Made by a program: the position numbers and the translations under genes. A stretch of 64,000 nt of DNA from the NCBI GenBank assembly GCA_964344185.1, contig CAYFMN010000020.1, positions 21,323-85,322 of the forward strand, written 5' to 3'. The notes below the pieces were generated by a model. That model made no database searches. It was not told the DNA's origin and saw nothing but the letters and a program-made list of their open reading frames with translations. Below are positions 56,895 through 64,000 of this stretch, piece after piece; position 1 is the stretch's first letter; each line of letters opens with the position of its first letter. Origin of the DNA: JAJDAT01 sp964344185. Lineage in GTDB: Bacteria; Nitrospinota; Nitrospinia; Nitrospinales; JAJDAT01.

Positions 56895-59594
56895 TTAAAA
56901 AGTAATAAAATGCGAGCCAAATTCTCGATAAACCTCAACTGTATGTCGATGACAGGTTAGAATTATCACCTGTCTTTTTTCTGCGAAGGCGCTCAAGATT
57001 TCTAATACTTTTTTTCCTCTTGAATCGTCAAAATTAACTAATACGTCATCCATAATGATTGGAAGAGGTTCCGATCTGGTTTCATATTCTTCTATTAGAC
57101 CTAGACGCATAGCAAGGTAAAGTTGTTCGCGAGAACCGCGGCTCATTTGATAAATGTTTTTTCTTACTCCAGAATTTTCATCGACCAAGATATCGTCTGA
57201 GTCTAAAGGTTTAAATATTCTTTGGTATTTTTCGTTTGTTATTCTAGAAAATATTTTTTGAGCGGACTTAATAACTGAAGGTTGTCTTTCTTTTTCATAA
57301 TTAGTTTTGGCTTGTTCTAGCATTAATAAAGCAATTTGATTAGTCGCCCAATTTTTAGAGAGCTTATTTAATTTTTCTCGCTTAGCCTCTTTTTGATAAA
57401 GATGATCGAGCAACTCTTTATTTGAAGCTAAAAGATTTATTTGATTCTCGGTTTCTCCCAGCTCTTTATGTATTTGGTCGCGTTGAGTATGGAATTTATT
57501 CAACTGAGACAGGATGGTGTCAAGTTGTTGTTTTAAGTCTTCGGGAGAGGATTTTTCTATAATGTTTAGAAAATTTTGAAAACTTTCTCCCAAGCCTACT
57601 CGGCCTCGCATTAGATCGAGTTTTTCTTCTACAAGCTTTTCAAGGTTGTTTTTTTCTTCGACCAGTCGAAAAACTTCCTCAAATTCTATTTCTGTTTTAG
57701 CGTTTGCTCCTTCAATGAAATTATTTATTTCCTTTCGTTTACTAGTGGATTGTTCTTCCAATCGATTTATTTTTCTTTTAATTCCTTCAAGTTGAAGGTT
57801 TATTGCGACTTGTTTTTCACGGTTTTTAAGAGCTTCTTCATAAACCCGATGCAAAGCGTCAATATGATTAATAATATCTTCTTCAGGTAGCTTTCCTTTT
57901 AGGTAAGGCTTAATTTGCTCAATTAGGTCCAGAGCTTTTTTCTTTGTTTGTTCCATCTTGTCTAGCCTTTGATTCATATCTTGTCTTTGGCTAAACATAT
58001 TTTTTATTTCTTTAATAGTCGAAAGGGTTTTTATTGCGGCTAAGGGGCTCAAGTTTTCATCAAAGTTTTTGTCTTTAAGCCAAGATCTCCACTTTGCATA
58101 TTTCTCGTCTGATTCTTTTTTATTTTGGTTAAGTTGTTCTGTAAGTTCTGGTCCGTGGAGATCTTCTTTAACAAGCGTTGTTTTTGCTTTAACGATCATT
58201 CGAATGCTGATCGCTCCAAAAGCTAAGACTATTAAAGAAAAAAATAGAAAACCAACGTCTTGACTATAAAAACCCCAGGAAAGACCAAGTAATCCTAATG
58301 TTAAAAGACTATAAGAAATTACTTTGAGCCATTCGGGAACTTGAATGCCTTGCGAAATTTCTTTTGCTTTACTTTCGCGGAAGTCCTCAAGTTTTTCTTT
58401 GGTACGAATGACTTTGTTGTGCGCCTCATCCAATCGCTCTCTATGTAAATGGATTTGTTCGCCTAAAGTGTCTGAAATCTCGAAACGATTGACCATTTCT
58501 TCGGTCCAAACGTTTCCAAGTTTTTTAATTCCTATTTGAATTTCGTCGTCTAGTTGATCTCTTTTATTTCTAACCACGTTAGAATCTTGAATTGCAGAGC
58601 GAACTTGTTCGGTCATGTTTTGCAAGGTGACAAAAGTGTCGCTATTTTCTAAAATTTTTTCTTTATCTGACAAAGCTTGGAGTTCGATTTCTCTAGCGTC
58701 AAATTCTTCTCGTTCTTCTTCGATTGTGTTTTGTAAAGCTTTAAACTCTGCCTTAAGTCTTTCCAGGTTTTCCATAGAGTTCTGCGGTAAGTCAGGTAGA
58801 TCGACAAGTTTATTAAGCTTTTCTTGCGAAGACTTCCAATCTATATAAACGGGATAAAGATTGAGGAGATTTTCGAGATGTTTTTTATCATTTTCTAACC
58901 GACTTGCTTGATTCAGGACTTCCTGTTTTTCACTTTCCAAGCGTTTAACTTTAAATTTTAATTTGTCATAATGCGCCAGGTTTTCTTGAACACTGGAAAT
59001 TACAAGATTCAAATCGAGAATTTCATTTCCCAATACAGCAATAGGTTGAACCTTTCCTTTTGATTTGAATAAGTTTTCACAGGAATCTCTAAAATGTTTT
59101 TCAACTTGAGAAATTGACTTTGATCCTAAACCTAAACCGGCGCCATATATACGATCTTTAACGTCGCTAACTTTTAAAGATCCAAACTCCTGAAGTTCGT
59201 CTAGAGTAAAAGCAAAAATATTACGGTACAAATCTGCGGATGCATAACCCAAGATAGATTCTAATTTTTCCTCTGTATTAAAAAATTCCGAATTAACGGC
59301 AATGTTGACTTTACTCCCTCGACTTGTCCCAAACCGCGAAATAGTGGCATTGGATTGGTTAGCTAATTCGCAGACGATTTTACCTCCGGGATTACCGCCG
59401 CGAACAGGCGAATAATCGTTGAGGTCGCCGGTTCTTTTTTTAAAACCAAATAGGATTTTGCGAATAAACTCAAGCAAAGTAGTTTTGCCGTATTCATTAG
59501 GGCCAAAAATTATATTCACCCCTGGACGGAATTCTTTAATCACGGCGTTATGAAAAATCCCAAACCCGTCAATGTGTAATTCTCGTATTTGCAT
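56895..59594 (-). CDS. SMC-like AAA ATPase (YhaN-type)
   Basis: The 899-residue protein has a P-loop (IIFGPNEYGKTTLLEFI near 30), long coiled coils (about 200-380 and 490-770) and two membrane-like helices in the middle (about 416-465). The C-terminal half-site follows: MSRGSREQLYLAMRL signature and PIIMDDVLVNFDD Walker B. This domain order matches YhaN-like ATPases, partner of a YhaO-like nuclease. The two membrane segments set it apart from Rad50/SbcC. It starts 42 bases after the metallophosphoesterase gene and they form a pair. Confidence 0.85.
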   Translation of the reverse strand: MQIRELHIDGFGIFHNAVIKEFRPGVNIIFGPNEYGKTTLLEFIRKILFGFKKRTGDLNDYSPVRGGNPGGKIVCELANQSNATISRFGTSRGSKVNIAVNSEFFNTEEKLESILGYASADLYRNIFAFTLDELQEFGSLKVSDVKDRIYGAGLGLGSKSISQVEKHFRDSCENLFKSKGKVQPIAVLGNEILDLNLVISSVQENLAHYDKLKFKVKRLESEKQEVLNQASRLENDKKHLENLLNLYPVYIDWKSSQEKLNKLVDLPDLPQNSMENLERLKAEFKALQNTIEEEREEFDAREIELQALSDKEKILENSDTFVTLQNMTEQVRSAIQDSNVVRNKRDQLDDEIQIGIKKLGNVWTEEMVNRFEISDTLGEQIHLHRERLDEAHNKVIRTKEKLEDFRESKAKEISQGIQVPEWLKVISYSLLTLGLLGLSWGFYSQDVGFLFFSLIVLAFGAISIRMIVKAKTTLVKEDLHGPELTEQLNQNKKESDEKYAKWRSWLKDKNFDENLSPLAAIKTLSTIKEIKNMFSQRQDMNQRLDKMEQTKKKALDLIEQIKPYLKGKLPEEDIINHIDALHRVYEEALKNREKQVAINLQLEGIKRKINRLEEQSTSKRKEINNFIEGANAKTEIEFEEVFRLVEEKNNLEKLVEEKLDLMRGRVGLGESFQNFLNIIEKSSPEDLKQQLDTILSQLNKFHTQRDQIHKELGETENQINLLASNKELLDHLYQKEAKREKLNKLSKNWATNQIALLMLEQAKTNYEKERQPSVIKSAQKIFSRITNEKYQRIFKPLDSDDILVDENSGVRKNIYQMSRGSREQLYLAMRLGLIEEYETRSEPLPIIMDDVLVNFDDSRGKKVLEILSAFAEKRQVIILTCHRHTVEVYREFGSHFITF

Positions 59595-59636
59595 TTCGAT
59601 ATTTTTAAAAAGCGTTTTTTAAATTTGCAAAGTCTA

Positions 59637-60893
59637 TTATTCTTCGCCCAGCAACTGCTCTAGCGTTATATCTCTTGCGGTATTTAATAACTTTAGTAAA
59701 TCTGGGTCGGTTAAAGTTTCTAAGTTTTTTTGGCCTTTCCAACTATGAAATAGCGGCTCAAGGGTTTTCCTGATCTTAGAAAAGTCTTTTTCCGTTTCCA
59801 TTTCATCGTATAAAGAAACGAGATCGGCTATAAAATCGTTTCTTTGCCGTAAAAGGTTTAGATCATACGTTCCACGGGTTTCCAGGTTTAATTCTACCCA
59901 AACGCCGGGTTTCATATTTTTATAGTAATCTAGGATTTTTTCGGTCAGGTCCTCAAGAATTCCGCCTTTTCTTAGTTCGGAATTTAGAGAAGTGGTTCCC
60001 TCCAAATTAAAGCGCATAAAAAGGTCGCGTTTTCCTATTTGGGTATGTCTTTCGTCGCATTTGGTTTGGATGATAGTTAAGAGATCGTCTAGATGCGAAC
60101 ATTCTGATATATCAATTTGCTTTGTATGAAAACGGACGCTATCTGTGGGAAAAAACTCTAATTTAGGAGGAAGGGCTTCATCTAAAGTAACAAGGTAACA
60201 ACCTTTTTCGCCCTGTTCCTTGAAACTGCGGGCTTGAGAATTGCCGCAATAAACAATACCGGGTTCCATATCTCTAAGGACTTGGCGTTTATGAATATGA
60301 CCTAAAGCCCAATAGTCCATTTTAGAGTCTACTAAATCTTCAACTTTACAGGGAGCGTATGCTCCGTGATTAGGGTTATTGCCAACATTTGCGTGTAAAA
60401 GTCCAACGGCGAATCCGGAGCTTTGTTCGCGGTGAAATTGCAAAGCTAAATTTTCTTTTACTTCTTTTTGAGGGTAGCTTATTCCATAAATTTGCGCGAT
60501 GGTTTTTCCTTCTTTTATAACTGGGGCTTGTTCAACTCGATTCCCAGAAAAAATTTTAACTCCTGAAGGCCAATCGAGAGAAGCCGACCAACTATTAAGA
60601 GGGTCATGGTTACCATGAACAATAAAAGAAGGAATTTCCGCGTCAAATAATTTTTTCAAATAATCGCGAAATTTTAGTTGGGCTTGAAGACTTTTATCCA
60701 AGTCGTTATAAATGTCGCCCGCTATTAAAACAGCGTCAACTTGCTTCTCAATGGCCAAATCTACAATATTGCTAAATGCTTTTTCAGTGGCTTGGCGTAG
60801 TTGTTGAGCTAAATTTGGATGTAAAGAAGAAATTCCGACGAAAGGAGCGTCTAAATGCAAATCTGAACAATGAACGAATCTAAAACGATTCAT
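59637..60893 (-). CDS. SbcD/Mre11-like DNA exonuclease (YhaO-type)
   Basis: The 418-residue metallophosphoesterase has all the metal-binding motifs: CSDLHLDAPF near residue 10, AGDIYNDLD, HGNHDPLNSW, LLHANVG and ALGHIHKRQ. The C-terminal part (280-415) is a capping domain. With the downstream SMC-like ATPase it should form a nuclease-ATPase complex for DNA repair. The pair is the two-gene YhaO-YhaN layout. Confidence 0.87.
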   Translation of the reverse strand: MNRFRFVHCSDLHLDAPFVGISSLHPNLAQQLRQATEKAFSNIVDLAIEKQVDAVLIAGDIYNDLDKSLQAQLKFRDYLKKLFDAEIPSFIVHGNHDPLNSWSASLDWPSGVKIFSGNRVEQAPVIKEGKTIAQIYGISYPQKEVKENLALQFHREQSSGFAVGLLHANVGNNPNHGAYAPCKVEDLVDSKMDYWALGHIHKRQVLRDMEPGIVYCGNSQARSFKEQGEKGCYLVTLDEALPPKLEFFPTDSVRFHTKQIDISECSHLDDLLTIIQTKCDERHTQIGKRDLFMRFNLEGTTSLNSELRKGGILEDLTEKILDYYKNMKPGVWVELNLETRGTYDLNLLRQRNDFIADLVSLYDEMETEKDFSKIRKTLEPLFHSWKGQKNLETLTDPDLLKLLNTARDITLEQLLGEE

Positions 60894-61065
60894 GAAGGGA
60901 TTACCAGGTTAAATTTTTTTAACAATTTTGATCGGCGTAATTGGCGTTTCTTGAAAAAAGCTTAGCGATTCAATTGTGGAAGTTAATTATATTCATAATA
61001 TTAAATCCATAAATTTTAAAACTACATGAAAAAAATTGACTTTTTGAAAGCTTTAGGCAAATCAA

Positions 61066-63045
61066 TCAGTTAGAGGATAAAAGGTTTTGCGCTGTAGTTA
61101 AATTTTTACGAGCTTCCCCGTATTGTGGATTAACATTTAAGGAATTTTTGAAAGCTTGAATCGCTTTTTTAAGCATTCCTGACTTTTGATATAAAACGCC
61201 TAAATTGTTTAAGGTTTCATAATTGCTGGAGTTTACTAACGAGGCTTTTTCTAAAAACTGGATTGCCTTACGTCTAGAACCTAATAGTTCATATTCAATG
61301 CCTAACAAATTTAAAGTTTGAGCGTTGTTTGGCGACTGGGCGATAGATTGTTCTAAAAAATTTACAGCGTTTTGATGTTCGTACATTCGAGAGTACATAT
61401 CTCCAATTCGAAATAAAATGTCCGCCGAATTAGGTTGAAGTTCATTGGCCTTAAAAAGGAATTCTTTAGCTTCATGATAACGTCCGGATTCAGCGTAGAT
61501 AGTGCCTAAATTTGCATAGGGTTGCCAAAAATCTTGATTGATATTGATAGCGAATAATAATTGTTGGGCAGCTGATTTTCTATTTCCTTTTAAAGCAAAA
61601 ATTCTTCCTAAGTTAATTCTGGCGTAAACATTGTTAGGCCTTTCCTTAACTGCCATTTCAAAGGCATTTTGAGCTGCGGACAGATTTCCTTTATTTAAAA
61701 ATGCTTCTCCCATATTCCCATAATCGTTTGATCGAGCGCGGATCATTTGGGACGGTTCTTGAAATAGAAACCACAGAACAGTAACACAAGAAATAATAAC
61801 CGCTGAATTATAAAAATTTTTTCGCGAAAAATTAGAAATAATATTATCCAGTGTATACCCGGAAAATAGAATAAAGATAGGAATTATTGGTATGCGGTAA
61901 CGCGCCTCGTTGAGGAAAATCAATATCGCGATTGATAGAGAAAAAAAGTAGGAGAATAAAAGAAAATTAAACTTTTTATTTTTTATCGCAATTATTAATC
62001 CCGCTAAACCCAACGAAGAAATTATTCCAAAATGACTAATTAATAGCGGTAATAATTTTGAAAAGTTTTTGTACAAGTAAAACGAGATATTAGTGGGCGG
62101 TTCAAAATCGTTTAAGAAGAAAAATAATTTTCTGATATAGAGCAAAACGAAACCCAAAGGAGAATCTAATATATGCCCCAATAAAAACTTAATATTCGAA
62201 GAGTAACCTAGTATTTGTTTTTTCTTATATTCGTCAACGATTTGGTGTTCAAACCCAACACCCGAATATTCGATTAAATTTCCCGATATAAATGTGTGAG
62301 GACCGCTAGCGTCAAAAAAAACAAACTTGCCATGTACTAGATAACATTGAGTGAGTAGTGGAATGAACGACCCTAAAAGAACGATCCAAAAAATTAGCCA
62401 ATTTTTTTTTCTCAGAGTGTCAGGCAATTCAGCAAATACATATTTATGTAAGTAAAAACAAATTGGTGGGAGACATATTAAGGTATTAGGTCTCCCCTGA
62501 AAAAATAAAGAAACCATTAAAGTTGTTATAATTAAGTTTGTCGTATTTAAAAAACGACGCAAACGAAAAAGAAAAAAGAGAGACGTTACCCCCCAAAAGG
62601 AAATAAAGGCGGCTCGTAAGATGATACCCTCATAAACAATATGAGGAGCGTATAACGCTAAAGTTAATCCGGAAATTATTCCAGCTCTAATTCCAAAGAC
62701 TTCTTTTCCAATAAAATAAACCAAAACGCAAGCGATAGACCCCATTAGGAATTGAACCGCATAGACCGCTTGCAAATTTCTGCCGAAAAGAAAATAAAGC
62801 GTTCCTAAAAAATATTTATATAAGGGGGCAAAGCTGTTATTCGTTGCCCTAGCTAAAATATCGCCTGAAGCCAAACTTTGAGCGGATTCATCGAAATTAA
62901 AATGGTCTAAGGAATTAGGAAAGTAATCGGATAGCGGATTAGCTGGAAGTTCTACCAAATAAAAAAATCTTACGGCTAGCGCGGTAAAAAAAATTATTCC
63001 GGGAGCTAACCATTTATTTCCAGAATGCGAAGCGATTGTTGTCAT
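61066..63045 (-). CDS. Membrane glycosyltransferase with C-terminal TPR repeats
   Basis: The 659-residue protein has about ten hydrophobic segments in the first 420 residues, with an Asp/Glu-bearing first loop (NFDESAQSLAS) characteristic of GT-C (PMT-like) enzymes. Six or so TPR units follow (430-650, such as NLGTIYAESGRYHEAKEFLF). The TPR part should be cytoplasmic or periplasmic depending on topology. Such fusions may couple glycosylation to a protein complex. Substrates are unknown. Confidence 0.7.
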   Translation of the reverse strand: MTTIASHSGNKWLAPGIIFFTALAVRFFYLVELPANPLSDYFPNSLDHFNFDESAQSLASGDILARATNNSFAPLYKYFLGTLYFLFGRNLQAVYAVQFLMGSIACVLVYFIGKEVFGIRAGIISGLTLALYAPHIVYEGIILRAAFISFWGVTSLFFLFRLRRFLNTTNLIITTLMVSLFFQGRPNTLICLPPICFYLHKYVFAELPDTLRKKNWLIFWIVLLGSFIPLLTQCYLVHGKFVFFDASGPHTFISGNLIEYSGVGFEHQIVDEYKKKQILGYSSNIKFLLGHILDSPLGFVLLYIRKLFFFLNDFEPPTNISFYLYKNFSKLLPLLISHFGIISSLGLAGLIIAIKNKKFNFLLFSYFFSLSIAILIFLNEARYRIPIIPIFILFSGYTLDNIISNFSRKNFYNSAVIISCVTVLWFLFQEPSQMIRARSNDYGNMGEAFLNKGNLSAAQNAFEMAVKERPNNVYARINLGRIFALKGNRKSAAQQLLFAININQDFWQPYANLGTIYAESGRYHEAKEFLFKANELQPNSADILFRIGDMYSRMYEHQNAVNFLEQSIAQSPNNAQTLNLLGIEYELLGSRRKAIQFLEKASLVNSSNYETLNNLGVLYQKSGMLKKAIQAFKNSLNVNPQYGEARKNLTTAQNLLSSN

Positions 63046-63260
63046 TTATAAAAAGTTTTTATTAGAAAATGTTATCGACGCTTCACAGTTATTTGGATTT
63101 CGCGATAAAATAATATTTAAAATAGTTGAAAGCTTTGTTTTCATTAGTTTTGCTTCTCCAGTTGCCAATTGACAGCAGGTTCTAACTGGGATAGGGTAGT
63201 ATCTTACTAATATGAATTATTTGGAGACAAAAAAGTCTTCTTAAGACTCGCGAATAAATA

Positions 63261-63974
63261 ATGACCAGCATATTAAAAAAATTTAGTTATTTGATTTGGG
63301 TTGCAGGTTTTTTAACCATTTCCAGTTGTGGAAGTGGAAACTCTGGAGTAGGACCAGTACAAAGTCTACAAAAAGAGATGATAAATGAGCCTGAATACGC
63401 AATTTTACTTAATGATATGCGCGAAGAGGGAAACTTTTTCCCTAGTTACTTTCACCAATATAGAATTGATATTGGTGAAAATTCCGATGTTCGTCCATAC
63501 CAAATGGTTACCGAGGATTATTATAAACGTTATGAACCCTACTTGGGAATGGTTTTAGCTGCAAAAACTCCAGATGGAAAATTATCTAACACGCCGTTTC
63601 CAAATGGATATCAATACGTCGGAAATCCAAATTATGGGCGTTGGCGCGAAGATTCAAGCGGTGGCAGCTTTTGGGAGTTTTATGGAAAATATGCGTTAAT
63701 CTCAAATTTGATGGATTGGGCTGGCGGCGGTTTATATAGGCGGGACTATAATACTTTCTCCAATTATAGACAAAACAACAGGCCTTATTATGGTCCAAAA
63801 AATTCCTACGGAACAAATGGAGCAATAACAAAAAAACAAAAACCAAATTTTTATGCAAGAAGAAAAGCTAAGAAAGTAAAAGCTTCGAATGCTTTTGCTA
63901 GAAAAGTTGAGAAGCGTAGAATTGGACGTAGTAAAAACACGTTTAGAAGTCGTGGTTTTTCTTTTGGAAAATAA
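63261..63974 (+). CDS. Lipoprotein with very basic C-terminus
   Basis: The 237-residue product has a signal peptide ending in SSC (lipobox ISSC, Cys23), a middle part with aromatic and Tyr-rich segments (RRDYNTFSNYRQNN), and a C-terminal 55-residue tail very rich in Lys and Arg (KAKKVKASNAFARKVEKRR). No family is recognised. The basic tail could bind nucleic acid, LPS or acidic polysaccharide. The gene is complete within the window. Confidence 0.6.
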   Translation: MTSILKKFSYLIWVAGFLTISSCGSGNSGVGPVQSLQKEMINEPEYAILLNDMREEGNFFPSYFHQYRIDIGENSDVRPYQMVTEDYYKRYEPYLGMVLAAKTPDGKLSNTPFPNGYQYVGNPNYGRWREDSSGGSFWEFYGKYALISNLMDWAGGGLYRRDYNTFSNYRQNNRPYYGPKNSYGTNGAITKKQKPNFYARRKAKKVKASNAFARKVEKRRIGRSKNTFRSRGFSFGK

Positions 63975-64000
63975 AGAAAACACGAAAGAAATTAACTTTA

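Overview
The window looks like chromosomal DNA of an AT-rich, diderm (Gram-negative) bacterium. The evidence is several lipoprotein signal peptides, a type VI secretion lipoprotein (TssJ-like) with the baseplate protein TssK, and a complete pathway for a diacetamido-uronic-acid sugar typical of O-antigen or capsule. The phylum cannot be fixed from sequence alone. Two-domain envelope and signalling genes, many TTG starts and a zinc-type S14 are compatible with a Nitrospinota- or Deltaproteobacteria-like lineage, but that is only an impression. One run of 10 N shows the window comes from a scaffolded assembly.

Region 1 (1-9460) is the second half of the S10-spc-alpha ribosomal superoperon: rplN-rplX-rplE-rpsN-rpsH-rplF-rplR-rpsE-rplO-secY-adk-infA-rpmJ-rpsM-rpsK-rpsD-rpoA-rplQ, closed by a strong hairpin-plus-T-run terminator. 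rpmD (L30) and map are missing from their usual places. Region 2 (9476-16286) holds a FabF-like ketoacyl synthase, NagZ overlapped by a polytopic membrane protein, a small HH/Cys-motif protein, and a two-gene membrane glycosyltransferase unit.

Region 3 (16622-27128) is a surface-polysaccharide locus. It carries all five activities for UDP-2,3-diacetamido-2,3-dideoxy-mannuronate (WbpA, WbpB, WbpE, WbpD, WbpI). WbpB and WbpD are fused, and the WbpE-type aminotransferase carries an N-terminal degenerate PIN-like domain. Two tandem SDR epimerase paralogues (the second has lost the catalytic Tyr and Lys), a family-2 glycosyltransferase, a phosphohexomutase and a glyoxalase-fold protein complete it. 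Region 4 (27204-33228) contains a CHASE2 adenylate cyclase, a small MshEN-like protein, a short lipoprotein, a flavin-reductase-fold protein, a radical SAM protein and a small membrane protein.

Region 5 (33497-46736) is the most unusual part. One minus-strand array reads TssJ-like lipoprotein, TssK, vWA (TerY-like), PP2C, 21-rung beta-helix protein, Ser/Thr kinase with zinc ribbon, vWA with zinc ribbon, divergent PP2C, divergent kinase. This is two vWA-phosphatase-kinase triads in tandem behind two type VI secretion genes, with no other T6SS gene in the window. A response regulator and a large transglutaminase-TPR-SUMF1 fusion follow.

Region 6 (46971-63974) has msrA, a hypothetical gene, tyrS, a frameshifted phage-tail-fibre-like gene preceded by a tandem 172-bp repeat, an SGNH-type hydrolase, a methyltransferase, a ModE-type regulator, a DUF4399 lipoprotein, a HIRAN-like protein, a YhaN/YhaO-like ATPase-nuclease pair, a TPR glycosyltransferase and a basic-tailed lipoprotein. 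No tRNA, rRNA, CRISPR array or insertion sequence was recognised.
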